The position numbers and the translations under genes are program-made. From the NCBI GenBank assembly GCA_947647735.1, contig CANSLJ010000001.1:124001-188000 (forward strand): a DNA stretch of 64,000 bases, read 5' to 3'. Below are positions 18,072-25,595 of the stretch, piece by piece. Source of the stretch: an uncultured bacterium. GTDB lineage: Bacteria; Bacillota; Clostridia; Lachnospirales; Lachnospiraceae. The notes beneath the pieces are model-generated. The model was not told the DNA's origin. It was given only the letters and a program-made list of their open reading frames with translations, and did not search any database. The number at the start of each line of letters is the position of its first letter. Position 1 is the stretch's first letter.

Positions 18072-19178
18072 TTATTTTGCTTCCTGCGCTTCCGATTTGA
18101 TCTTCTGCCATTCTGCAGAATCTCCGTTCAGAACACTGAACACTTCCACATTTCCGTTTTTCACCTCTTCCAGTGCTTCCTCCACCTGATTTCTGACATC
18201 TTCCGGCACCGTCTCAAGATAGTAATCATTTTCGATCAATCCTACACCGTCCTGCGCAATACCAAAATTCTCTATCACTCCGCCGGGATATTCACCTGCG
18301 ATCAGCTTATCCACCGCTGTCTGTATACCAATCTGCGCGTTTTTGACAAAGGATGTGAGAATCACATTTGCATACTCCGGTTTCGATTCAATAAACTGCT
18401 CATACTGATCCTGATCCACGCCAAGTGCATAGACATTCTCCTCTGCACAGGCTTCAAACACACCGTTGCCCGCGCCGCCTGCAACCTGCCAGATAACGTC
18501 AGCGCCTGAATTTATCATATTCAATGTCATTTCCTTCGCCTTTGCCACATCTGTCCAGCTTTCCGGATAGCCGATGATAACCTGCACGCCCATGGAGTTT
18601 GCCACCTGACAGTAACCACCGATGAAATCATCCATTGCATCGTTCTCCATACCAACTATCACGCCGATCACCTTGTCGTCATTCGCTTTCTCCATATCCG
18701 ATGTTGTGACAGCACAGGAGAGCAGGCCCGCCACATAGCCGAGTTCCGCCGTATTATATTTCACCGCATACACATTGTCATACTCCTGCGCAGTTCCGAA
18801 TTCAAAGTTAAAGAACAACTGATCCGGATAATTTTCCGCCGCCTCATACAGATAGTACTCATAGGTGTCATTTCCTGATACGATCAGATCATACCCCGAT
18901 TCGCATACATCCGTCATAACGCTTGTCCATTTACTGGTGTCCTCCCCGGCCTCGATCAGTGTCGTCTCCACATTGTCATATGCATCTACGATCTGCCGCC
19001 CTCTGTCTACCAGATCCCAGTAAGACTGGTCACCTATATAGGGCACTACAAACGCAATTTTGTAAATCTTCTCTCCTTCTGCACTTTCATCGGTATCTGA
19101 TCCACATCCGATGACTCCTATAGTCAACATCATTACCGCCAATAATACCGTCACTGTTTTCTTCATCATCTTTTTCAT
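18072..19178 (-). CDS. BMP-family nucleoside-binding lipoprotein
   Basis: A 368-residue substrate-binding lipoprotein. The signal peptide MKKMMKKTVTVLLAVMMLTI leads to the lipobox VIGC at about residue 25. The mature part follows the BMP/PnrA fold: FVVPYIGDQSYWDLVDRG, LIVSGNDTYEYYLYEAAENYPDQ, VGVIVG-type segment KVIGVIVGMENDAMDDFIGGY and DVIWQVAGGAGNGVFEACAEE. BMP proteins bind purine or pyrimidine nucleosides outside the cell and deliver them to the YufOPQ-type importer. It lies 12 bases after the phosphorylase gene. Confidence 0.92.
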   Translation of the reverse strand: MKKMMKKTVTVLLAVMMLTIGVIGCGSDTDESAEGEKIYKIAFVVPYIGDQSYWDLVDRGRQIVDAYDNVETTLIEAGEDTSKWTSVMTDVCESGYDLIVSGNDTYEYYLYEAAENYPDQLFFNFEFGTAQEYDNVYAVKYNTAELGYVAGLLSCAVTTSDMEKANDDKVIGVIVGMENDAMDDFIGGYCQVANSMGVQVIIGYPESWTDVAKAKEMTLNMINSGADVIWQVAGGAGNGVFEACAEENVYALGVDQDQYEQFIESKPEYANVILTSFVKNAQIGIQTAVDKLIAGEYPGGVIENFGIAQDGVGLIENDYYLETVPEDVRNQVEEALEEVKNGNVEVFSVLNGDSAEWQKIKSEAQEAK

Positions 19179-19190
19179 GACTTCTCTCCT

Positions 19191-19943
19191 TTATCTGTTT
19201 TGATCACCTTTCTGTTCCATCCTTACACAGGTTTCAAAAGCCATCAATATCTCATCCCTTTCCCCCTGTGCCGTCTGCTCTTCACCGTTCACATAATTGT
19301 TGATATTCTCCGCCACATCCATGTCATACTCATTTACCGTGTTGAGAATAGAGGCCGTCTTCACGCCGCGCAAACCTCCGATAACAAAAAGCGCCGCTGT
19401 CTCCATATCAGCACCAAGTATCCCTTTATCCGACCAGTAACGGCTGATCTCTTCCTCTCTCTCCGTGTAAAATGTGTCGTGGCTTCTCACTTTTCCCACG
19501 TGATAAGCTATCCCGCATTCTTTTGCTGTTTCGATCATGTCAAACAGCAATTCCGTATCAGGAATGGCAGGGTACACGCTCTCCACGTAGGCTTTGCTTG
19601 TCCCTTCGTCGCGGACTGCTCCGTTTGCAATGATCAGCTCTCCCAGACGGATACCCTTTTGAAGAGCGCCGCAGCTTCCAATCCGTATCATGGTCTCCAC
19701 TCCAATATTCTTCAGTTCCTCCACGGCAATCCCGACAGAAACGCCTCCCATTCCGGTGGACATTACCAGTATCCTGATTCCCTTGTAATATCCGGTGATA
19801 CTTTTGTATTCTCTGTTAAATACAATCTCTTTCACATCCTCAAGATACTTCTCTGCCCTCTCAACACGCTGCGGATCCCCCGGCAGAATCGCATATTTCG
19901 CCGCATCTTCTTTTCGGCATCTGATATGTGGCTGCATATCCAT
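19191..19943 (-). CDS. Nucleoside phosphorylase, uridine phosphorylase-like
   Basis: A 250-residue NP-I family phosphorylase. It contains ILPGDPQRVERAEKYL near the N terminus, MGGVSVGIAVEELKNIG, the phosphate-contacting RIGSCGALQKGI, and the late motif ADMETAALFVIGGLRGVKTASIL (D/E-ME type). These features fit uridine or broad-specificity nucleoside phosphorylases, which release ribose-1-phosphate. The gene is 19 bases downstream of the Crp/Fnr-type regulator and directly upstream of the nucleoside importer. Purine versus uridine specificity cannot be settled by eye. Confidence 0.85.
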   Translation of the reverse strand: MDMQPHIRCRKEDAAKYAILPGDPQRVERAEKYLEDVKEIVFNREYKSITGYYKGIRILVMSTGMGGVSVGIAVEELKNIGVETMIRIGSCGALQKGIRLGELIIANGAVRDEGTSKAYVESVYPAIPDTELLFDMIETAKECGIAYHVGKVRSHDTFYTEREEEISRYWSDKGILGADMETAALFVIGGLRGVKTASILNTVNEYDMDVAENINNYVNGEEQTAQGERDEILMAFETCVRMEQKGDQNR

Positions 19944-19962
19944 TCACTGCTTTCCTCCTTTA

Positions 19963-20643
19963 CTACTTGATGTCCTTTTCCCTTAGAAGTGCCTCATAAT
20001 CCTCTATTACAACCTCCCCTCTGACTATATTTATGATCCCTTTATCCTTTAACTGTTTCACAATACGATTGGCACTTCTCTGTGTGACTGCCATCTGCGC
20101 CCCCAGCATCCTGGTATAGACCGGACTCCGGAAATTGCCCTTTTCATCCGAATTGGCTATGAAATACTGGCAGATCTTCTGTTTCAGGGGATACAGCGTA
20201 CTTTCCCCCATATTTTTACACATCTCATAACATGTATCGCACAGTGTATAAATCATATACTCGCTGAAATTTTTATCCAGCTGGACCCATTTTAAAAGTA
20301 CATCCCTGTCAATCTCCAGAACGCTGATCGGCTCTCTGGATTCCACACCGCTGATATAAGGAATTTGCCTGAATATCTCAAATTCGCCGATATAGTCGCC
20401 TTTTTTGTAAGTCGTGATCGTATAGCGTTTTCCGCGCTCCGAATCGACATAAATATCCGCTTTTCCTTCTATAATAATATGGAAAACGTCTATGATCGCC
20501 CCCTGGTCAAGACAAAACTCACGGCTTCCATAATGTCTGATCCGGACCTCCCTCAATATCTCATACGGACACTGCCTGAATATTTTGTAAATGACATCAT
20601 CTTTCTCGATCAGTTCCAGAAGCTCCTGTAAATTTTTATCCAT
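19963..20643 (-). CDS. Crp/Fnr-family transcriptional regulator
   Basis: A 226-residue regulator. An N-terminal cyclic-nucleotide-binding beta-barrel (GAIIDVFHIIIEGKADIYVDSERGKRYTITTYKKGDYIGEFEIF) is followed by a long dimer helix and a C-terminal winged helix (MLGAQMAVTQRSANRIVKQLKDKGII). No Fe-S Cys cluster like that of Fnr is visible, so it should sense a small ligand. It is the first gene of the nucleoside operon, with GAGGAAAA upstream of the ATG. Two matching palindromes sit upstream at positions typical of activator binding, so it may activate its own operon in response to a nucleoside-derived ligand (inference). Confidence 0.87.
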   Translation of the reverse strand: MDKNLQELLELIEKDDVIYKIFRQCPYEILREVRIRHYGSREFCLDQGAIIDVFHIIIEGKADIYVDSERGKRYTITTYKKGDYIGEFEIFRQIPYISGVESREPISVLEIDRDVLLKWVQLDKNFSEYMIYTLCDTCYEMCKNMGESTLYPLKQKICQYFIANSDEKGNFRSPVYTRMLGAQMAVTQRSANRIVKQLKDKGIINIVRGEVVIEDYEALLREKDIK

Positions 20644-20706
20644 ATATTTTCCTCATTTTCTCACGATAAATATTTCAAATTTTATATAAATCTCTTTCCT
20701 GTTTAC

Positions 20707-20817
20707 ACACAATATTATATCGAATTCACTTTTTTAAGTACATGACATATGTCTTCCAGCTATTTGTTTATGACATTTCTTTTACTCATTTTTTATATTT
20801 TGCGGGACATTTGTCCT
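20707..20817 (-). promoter_or_regulatory. Nucleoside-operon promoter with two Crp/Fnr-type boxes
   Basis: On the minus strand a consensus TATAAT (20714-20719) has a poor -35 (TGTACT), giving a start near 20707. The palindrome-like box ATGACATATGTCTT (20742-20755) is centred at -41.5. A second, GGGACATTTGTCCT (20804-20817), is centred at -103.5. Both have half-sites GACA and TGTC separated by 2 bases, a PrfA-box-like spacing. A half-matching copy starts at 20770. These are the classic class II and class I activator positions. Confidence 0.6.
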
Positions 20818-20893
20818 TTTGCTTTTTCTGCCCCTGATGCTATGTCATTTATTTTCATACTGCCCCTTTTTCTCTCTTAAATTTTTCTGTTAC

Positions 20894-20942
20894 TATAAAA
20901 AAATCAGGAAAATGATGTAAATATAGACCATTTTCCTGATTT
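20894..20942 (-). terminator. Rho-independent terminator of the small-ORF/toxin-antitoxin region
   Basis: A perfect 14-bp stem (20901-20914 with 20929-20942, arms AAATCAGGAAAATG / CATTTTCCTGATTT) with a 14-base loop, followed on the minus strand by a run of T (20894-20900). It lies 92 bases past the last small gene of the patch and 77 bases before the upstream Crp-type box. Confidence 0.75.
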
Positions 20943-21033
20943 ATAATTTCAATATAAAATTACATTTTTCGTACCTTACTATTTCACACTATCTGATACT
21001 CATCAAACTTCTTTCTCCACCCATATCAATCCT

Positions 21034-21171
21034 TCACTCTCCTATAAACGCTGCTTTTTCCCTTTCTGTCAATTCTATGACTTTTACGCCCTTCTCTTTT
21101 GCATACTGCATTAACCCCCTCAAATCAAGCTGAATTTTAGGGTATTGACTTAAAAGTATCGGCTCTGACAT
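21034..21171 (-). CDS. Small protein of unknown function (45 aa)
   Basis: A 45-residue frame starting at the ATG at 21171 (MSEPILLSQYPKIQLDLRGL, then MQYAKEKGVKVIELTEREKAAFIGE). The sequence reads as a genuine conserved clostridial small protein (a pattern like LDLRGLMQYAKEKGVKV) and shows no membrane segment. The longer upstream frame is the shifted reading of another small gene, so the shorter start is preferred. It overlaps that gene by 35 bases. The function is unknown; the location beside a toxin-antitoxin relic suggests an antitoxin-type accessory role, without direct support. Confidence 0.5.
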   Translation of the reverse strand: MSEPILLSQYPKIQLDLRGLMQYAKEKGVKVIELTEREKAAFIGE

Positions 21172-21259
21172 ATTTTTCAAACTTTCCCCATACTTTTTCA
21201 TCTGTCCATTCATGCTCATACACTTCCATAATTTCTTTTGCTGCCTGTTCTTCAATCAT
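21137..21259 (-). CDS. Small protein of unknown function (40 aa)
   Basis: A 40-residue acidic helical peptide (MIEEQAAKEIMEVYEHEWTD, then EKVWGKFEKYVRADTFKSIP) in a frame different from the overlapping downstream small gene. Composition and helical periodicity look protein-like, but there is no convincing ribosome binding site before the ATG. It may be translated from the preceding genes or be a decayed fragment. It starts 13 bases after the end of the broken PIN-domain gene. No family was recognised. Confidence 0.35.
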   Translation of the reverse strand: MIEEQAAKEIMEVYEHEWTDEKVWGKFEKYVRADTFKSIP

Positions 21260-21272
21260 AAAAAGCAACAAA

Positions 21273-21592
21273 TCACTCTAATAATGCCACAAACTCATCC
21301 GGACTATAAATTCTTGTTTTAGCTTCCTTAAAATCTTTTAAATTACACGTCACCAAACAGTCTGCATTCGCCATCACGGCACATTCATCTTGCAGGCAAT
21401 CCTCAAAATCTTTAAACTGTATGTTTTCTATCGCCTCTAAAATCTGCTCATGTGAAACACCCGTAACCGTCAATATCCATCAACTTTTCCCAGAGAACAT
21501 AAATCCATAACTGCTTTTGAGGAATCCCGAAACCTATCCTCCCGGTCAGTAATGTAGTTTAATATAACATTCGTGTCAATCAACGCAACCAT
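21273..21592 (-). pseudogene. Broken PIN-domain (VapC-like) toxin
   Basis: From the ATG at 21592 the frame reads MVALIDTNVILNYITDRED, the PIN-domain start with the first acidic residue in LIDTNV. It stops soon after the words SLGKVDGY. The C-terminal part then continues in another frame (MTVTGVSHEQILEAIENIQF, KDFEDCLQDECAVMANADCLV), carrying the later acidic residues in FEDCLQD and NADCLVT. Compared with an intact PIN toxin, the middle, about 40-50 residues, is missing. The deletion plus frame break should abolish RNase activity. The upstream antitoxin gene is intact and overlaps the toxin start by 17 bases. Confidence 0.7.
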
Positions 21593-21842
21593 ATTTCTCT
21601 CTCATGGCTTCCTTCCTCACCTGTTCATAGCCATAATCTTTTGGAAATGGATACTTTCTTTTCATCTCCTCCATGTGTAAAAATGCCTGCCTCTTTTCTG
21701 AAAGCGAATTTTGTTTCCCGGATATTTCTTCTGTTTTTCTGGTTACTACGTTAAATCGTCTAATCATATCTATAAAGAATTTAATACTGTCATCATCCGG
21801 TAAGGAATCAATCATAGCATATGCCTCCTGACGTAAAGTCAT
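21576..21842 (-). CDS. Antitoxin partner of the PIN-domain toxin
   Basis: An 88-residue protein (MTLRQEAYAMIDSLPDDDSI ... KRKYPFPKDYGYEQVRKEAM) resembling the antitoxins that precede PIN toxins in Firmicutes: an N-terminal helical part and a C-terminal tail with YGYEQVRKEAMREKYG that would wrap the toxin. ATG 21842 is preferred because GGAGGTG is 6 bases upstream; an earlier ATG at 21857 lacks a site. It overlaps the toxin gene by 17 bases, the usual antitoxin-first order. With the toxin broken, it is now an orphan that could still neutralise related toxins elsewhere (inference). Confidence 0.65.
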   Translation of the reverse strand: MTLRQEAYAMIDSLPDDDSIKFFIDMIRRFNVVTRKTEEISGKQNSLSEKRQAFLHMEEMKRKYPFPKDYGYEQVRKEAMREKYGCVD

Positions 21843-21923
21843 ATATTTCACCTCCAAATTATTTTAAGAATTTCTATAACAGTCGTATCAATATATTTAT
21901 AAGCCAATGCTAATACGTCATTA

Positions 21924-23453
21924 TTATATTTCTTTTAAAATATACTTTCCTTTGCCTTTTCCTTCTACAGGAATTACGATATTGAGCGACTGCATCGCCT
22001 CAATCGCTTTCCCCGCTTTGTAATCACCATATCCTAATTCCTTTTTTATTTCCTTTCGACCAAAAATCTGATTTAAATCAAATATCTCTATAATTTTTTT
22101 TACATTTCCCGCAATGATGGGGGTTAATTCTTTCCTGCGTACTGCATCATCAATAATCTGAAACAGTGATATTTTAGCTTCAAACCGTGGTTCTTCTATA
22201 GCCAAACCGTGGTTTTCTTTCTCAAACCGTGGTTTTTCTGCGACCAAACCGTGGTTTTCTTTCTCAAACCGTGATTCCCTTTCAAGAAAATTATTATTTC
22301 TAATTATTGTCTGCAGCATAAAAGCATTTATCCTATATTCTGGCCCCTGCAGGCCAATCGCCTCAAGTTCTTTCCACATCCGGTCAACACCTTCACCATA
22401 TTCTTTTACAAAACTATATGCTTTCAAAAATTCCGCAATCTTAGGATTTCTTGAAAAATGTGTATTCCGGATATTATTTGTTTTCACAAGTCCCGGCAAT
22501 TTCCCGGGACTTTCTACAACAATCCTTCCATCAAACATCTTTATTTGAATATCCGTTCCGCGAATACTATAGTCACGATGTGTAACAGCATTTACAATGA
22601 TTTCCTGACGAACAAATTTCGGATATTCCTCCTCTGTTACAAATCTTCCGTCTTTCCCTAAATATGTCTTTTCTTTAATTTGTGTATCCAGATATGCGAC
22701 AGCATCCGTTATCATTTTCAATATGGTTCCTTCAAAAATAACATCCTTAATAACATTCATCTCTGTACCAACACGTTCTTCTGTACCATTATAGCGGATA
22801 AAGCGTACTCGGGCTCTCGGAAAATATAATTGTGGATTTTTCCCGAACAGTAATATTGCAGCTGAACTTATCTGCATCTTCCCATTCTTTTCTTTTACAA
22901 ATCCTTTGTTTTCTCTCAAATATTCCATCGGCATCTTAGAGTACCCAATTTGATCAATGTAATTTTTTACAAATCCTAAATCAATATCTTCTATATCTGC
23001 TCCAGGAACAGGCTTGTCTTCAAAAAACCTTTCCCCTTTGTCATACATCAGCTGCATCCGCTCTTCAAACATAAGTTTTTTGGACTTATCTCCCACACGC
23101 ATAAAGACTTCATCTGCTTGATTTGCGTGCACTTCCATGCTTGGCTCTATATGCATCAAAAGCACATGATTTTCTCTACCCTTAAAATCTACACACTGTA
23201 TTTTTTCTATTTCCGTTTTTACAGTTGGAACACAAAAATCAAACGGCACTCGGAGAAGTTCATTTACTTTCCGAATATCATAATCTACTCCCTCAATTCT
23301 ACGCATTTTATCGGATATTCCAATAGCAATTGTTCCACCATCAGCATTAGCAAATGCTATGATTGGTATTGCTAACGCTTTCGGGTCAATATTAATACTC
23401 TTCCGATCAAATATCTGCATTTCTTCAAATGCCAACACTTCTTCTATGGTCAT
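21924..23453 (-). CDS. AlbA_2 (Schlafen-like) domain ATP-binding protein
   Basis: A 509-residue protein. The N-terminal AlbA_2 domain (about 1-125) contains ANADGGTIAIGISD and a conserved VFMRVGDKSKKL. A central HATPase_c_4-like region (about 270-370) carries RQEIIVNAVTHRDYSIRG and FVKEYGEGVDRMWKELE. The C-terminal part is winged-helix-like. Between 375 and 415 lies a tandem repeat of about 14 residues (RFEKENHGLVAEKP, RFEKENHGLAIEEP). Such proteins are usually annotated as putative regulators or ATPases and recur in defence and mobile regions. ATG 23453 has GGGAG 8 bases upstream. The gene is clearly AT-rich compared with the operons on either side, suggesting transfer. Confidence 0.8.
   Translation of the reverse strand: MTIEEVLAFEEMQIFDRKSINIDPKALAIPIIAFANADGGTIAIGISDKMRRIEGVDYDIRKVNELLRVPFDFCVPTVKTEIEKIQCVDFKGRENHVLLMHIEPSMEVHANQADEVFMRVGDKSKKLMFEERMQLMYDKGERFFEDKPVPGADIEDIDLGFVKNYIDQIGYSKMPMEYLRENKGFVKEKNGKMQISSAAILLFGKNPQLYFPRARVRFIRYNGTEERVGTEMNVIKDVIFEGTILKMITDAVAYLDTQIKEKTYLGKDGRFVTEEEYPKFVRQEIIVNAVTHRDYSIRGTDIQIKMFDGRIVVESPGKLPGLVKTNNIRNTHFSRNPKIAEFLKAYSFVKEYGEGVDRMWKELEAIGLQGPEYRINAFMLQTIIRNNNFLERESRFEKENHGLVAEKPRFEKENHGLAIEEPRFEAKISLFQIIDDAVRRKELTPIIAGNVKKIIEIFDLNQIFGRKEIKKELGYGDYKAGKAIEAMQSLNIVIPVEGKGKGKYILKEI
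22182..22280. repeat. Tandem repeat inside the AlbA_2 gene
   Basis: Five copies of a unit around AAACCGTGGTTTTCT begin at 22182, 22204, 22224, 22246 and 22266. The spacing alternates 22 and 20 bases, making a 42-base (14-codon) period with a half-period sub-repeat. In frame it encodes the charged Arg-Phe-Glu-Lys-Glu-Asn-His-Gly-Leu repeats. The reading frame stays open. Confidence 0.85.
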
Positions 23454-23728
23454 AGCATTCTCTCCCGTTACATTATTACTTAAAAGGCTATTTCGTATCA
23501 ATAACTTTTCTTTTCATTCTTTACTGCTTTTATTCTATCACAAATCTATAGTTGTAAGTACAATAATATCTTTTATTCTTATAACTGCGATGAAAAACCG
23601 GCCTACTTATTTTAATGATACATAATAAGCACCTTATTCGACGCCATACAGCATAAAATAAAGTGCCTATTGCCTTAAAAATCCACTTTCTTTCACAGAA
23701 GAATACTATTTTTGACACAGACCGCTCC

Positions 23729-25531
23729 CTACACCCTCAGCGACTCAAACACCCTCTGCAGATTCAGCGTTCCATACCCCCATCTCCTATCCGGATAATC
23801 CACACCCGCCTCCTTAGAAGCCCCTCTCTGTAGATAACTTTTCACCTCTCTCCCTTTAATAAAGGCATCATTTCTCCTCACAATAGCCCATTCCAGAAAC
23901 TGCGCCACCGCGCCCGCCGTGATCCCTGCCGCCATACTGCTGCCGGTGATCGTAAATCTCCCCAGTTCATCCATCAGCTCCGCTCCATTTGGCCCCGGCA
24001 GGGCGATAGGCGCTCTTCCGGGTACCGGGACATCCACCCCCGGTGCCGCCAGATCCGGTTTAACCTGCCCATCCGCAGAATAGCCTCTGCCGCTCTCGCT
24101 CCAGAACGCATTCGTGGCATCCGCATAAGTCGAAACTGTAATAACCTCCTGTGCATAGGAGGGTTCCGTCAGGGTAACGTCCGGATCAGACTGCAGAAAA
24201 AGAACCTCCCCACTGAGAAAACCCTTTACCGGAAGCCACATATGAAACGTTCCCGCATTCCGCATCTTGATACGCCAGATACCGGGAGTCGGATTTTCAA
24301 ACCGAAGGGACATAAATGTCCTGCCGGAGCTCTGCTCCGCCAGTTCCGCCTCCGCATAAATGATCGTTCTCTCAAATATGAAATGGATCGTCCTCTCTCC
24401 TTTTATGATACTGTTGAGGACAGTCGTGCTCTCCCCTCCCGGCGATACGAGGATAATGGAAAAAATTTCCGGTATGTCTCCCCATATCTCCATGGCAAAG
24501 CCCCCGACGCCTTCTCCAACCCGCAGTTCCACATCTTCATCTCCGCTTCCACTGAAATGCCCTGCCTGATTTCCCTCATTTCCGCCGCAGACCACGATCG
24601 CCCGGCTTCTTTTCAACGCAATATCATTCAAGAACTCAGAGAACAGTGACGTCCCGTCATGAGGACCCATATTACTGCCCAATCCCAGACAATACACCAG
24701 CGGCCTCTCAAATATCTCACAGTAACCGTCAATAAAACGATAGGCGAGCATAATATCCGTTTCATTATATGCTCTCGCTCCCTCGGCAATAAAATAAAAC
24801 TGTCGAATATCTCTTTTTGCCTGCTTGCATTTCACAATGACATATTCCGCATTAATAGCCCCTCCATAGATCTCTTCCCCCACTCTTCCTCCGGCGGCCC
24901 CTGCGATAGCACTGCCATGCCCGGACTCATCTTTGGACGGCACTCTCATAAAAGGATTCTCACTTCTCAGCGCTTCATTAATGTCTGCACGCGTATAGAC
25001 CGTCCCGAAAGGAACATCCATGGAAGTGCGCTCCAGTATCCTGTCGTCATTCCAACGCCTCACTCTCTCTCCACTATCCACAGCGATGCTCTCCCCATCT
25101 TCCCCCTGCTCCGCGGAAATACTTCCGTAAGGAATCGTCTGATCCCAGATTGCCAAAATGCGGGTAGTGCCATCCTCATTCCGAAAAGCCGGCAATGTAA
25201 AGTCAATGCCGGAATCCGCGATCCCGATGATCACATTCCGCCCAGTCAGCTCCAGCGGCGGTTGCTGCACCTGCAGGATACCGGATTTCAATAACGGGAA
25301 AGATACATTCTGCATCGGTGCATAGAGCTTTGGCAGAAAGCGATAGGTATAATCCGTAAATGACAATGGTGTCAGTTCCCTTTTGTTCATGACAAGCGCC
25401 CCGACAATACTGCTGATCTTCATATAACAATAGTCCTGCATCTCATTGTCTACCCGTCCTCCCTCAGGCCAGAAGTCCAGTAACACACTATAATAATCTT
25501 CGCTGTAAACTCTCTCTTCACAAGAAGGCAT
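23729..25531 (-). CDS. S8 family (subtilisin-like, Csp-type) serine peptidase
   Basis: A 600-residue peptidase with an intact triad. Asp106 is in GIADSGID, His205 in DESGHGSAIAGAAGG and Ser532 in TGSSMAAGITAGAVAQFLEWA, with the oxyanion Asn318 in CGGNEGN. The long insertion between His and Ser and the N-terminal segment without a signal peptide match clostridial Csp-like S8 peptidases. Some of these process germination proteins; many have unknown targets. GGAGG lies 6 bases before the ATG, but this site is also the 3' arm of an intrinsic hairpin (25532-25581). The adjacent upstream gene encodes a giant surface adhesin. Confidence 0.88.
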   Translation of the reverse strand: MPSCEERVYSEDYYSVLLDFWPEGGRVDNEMQDYCYMKISSIVGALVMNKRELTPLSFTDYTYRFLPKLYAPMQNVSFPLLKSGILQVQQPPLELTGRNVIIGIADSGIDFTLPAFRNEDGTTRILAIWDQTIPYGSISAEQGEDGESIAVDSGERVRRWNDDRILERTSMDVPFGTVYTRADINEALRSENPFMRVPSKDESGHGSAIAGAAGGRVGEEIYGGAINAEYVIVKCKQAKRDIRQFYFIAEGARAYNETDIMLAYRFIDGYCEIFERPLVYCLGLGSNMGPHDGTSLFSEFLNDIALKRSRAIVVCGGNEGNQAGHFSGSGDEDVELRVGEGVGGFAMEIWGDIPEIFSIILVSPGGESTTVLNSIIKGERTIHFIFERTIIYAEAELAEQSSGRTFMSLRFENPTPGIWRIKMRNAGTFHMWLPVKGFLSGEVLFLQSDPDVTLTEPSYAQEVITVSTYADATNAFWSESGRGYSADGQVKPDLAAPGVDVPVPGRAPIALPGPNGAELMDELGRFTITGSSMAAGITAGAVAQFLEWAIVRRNDAFIKGREVKSYLQRGASKEAGVDYPDRRWGYGTLNLQRVFESLRV

Positions 25532-25581
25532 AAAAAGCCTCCAAACACACTTTTTTTACCTTATGCGCCCGGAGGCTTTTT
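25532..25581 (-). terminator. Intrinsic terminator overlapping the peptidase ribosome binding site
   Basis: A perfect 11-bp stem pairs 25571-25581 (AAAAAGCCTCC on the minus strand) with 25532-25542 (GGAGGCTTTTT), around a 28-base loop. It starts 14 bases after the adhesin stop codon. Its final TTTTT directly abuts the ATG at 25531, and GGAGG in the 3' arm is that gene's only plausible Shine-Dalgarno. Confidence 0.75.
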
Positions 25582-25595
25582 TGTTCTTCTTTTCT

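Noticed and set aside
20644..20900. Possible purine riboswitch before the nucleoside operon
   Set aside because: The leader from the predicted start to the ATG is only about 64 bases and lacks the three-way-junction layout; protein-binding palindromes explain the region better.
21034..21255. A single 73-residue gene at this position
   Set aside because: Its N-terminal part is the frame-shifted reading of another small gene; the start at 21171 fits better.
22182..22280. CRISPR-like array from the short regular repeats
   Set aside because: The units are about 20-22 bases, directly tandem with no spacers, and lie inside an open coding frame.
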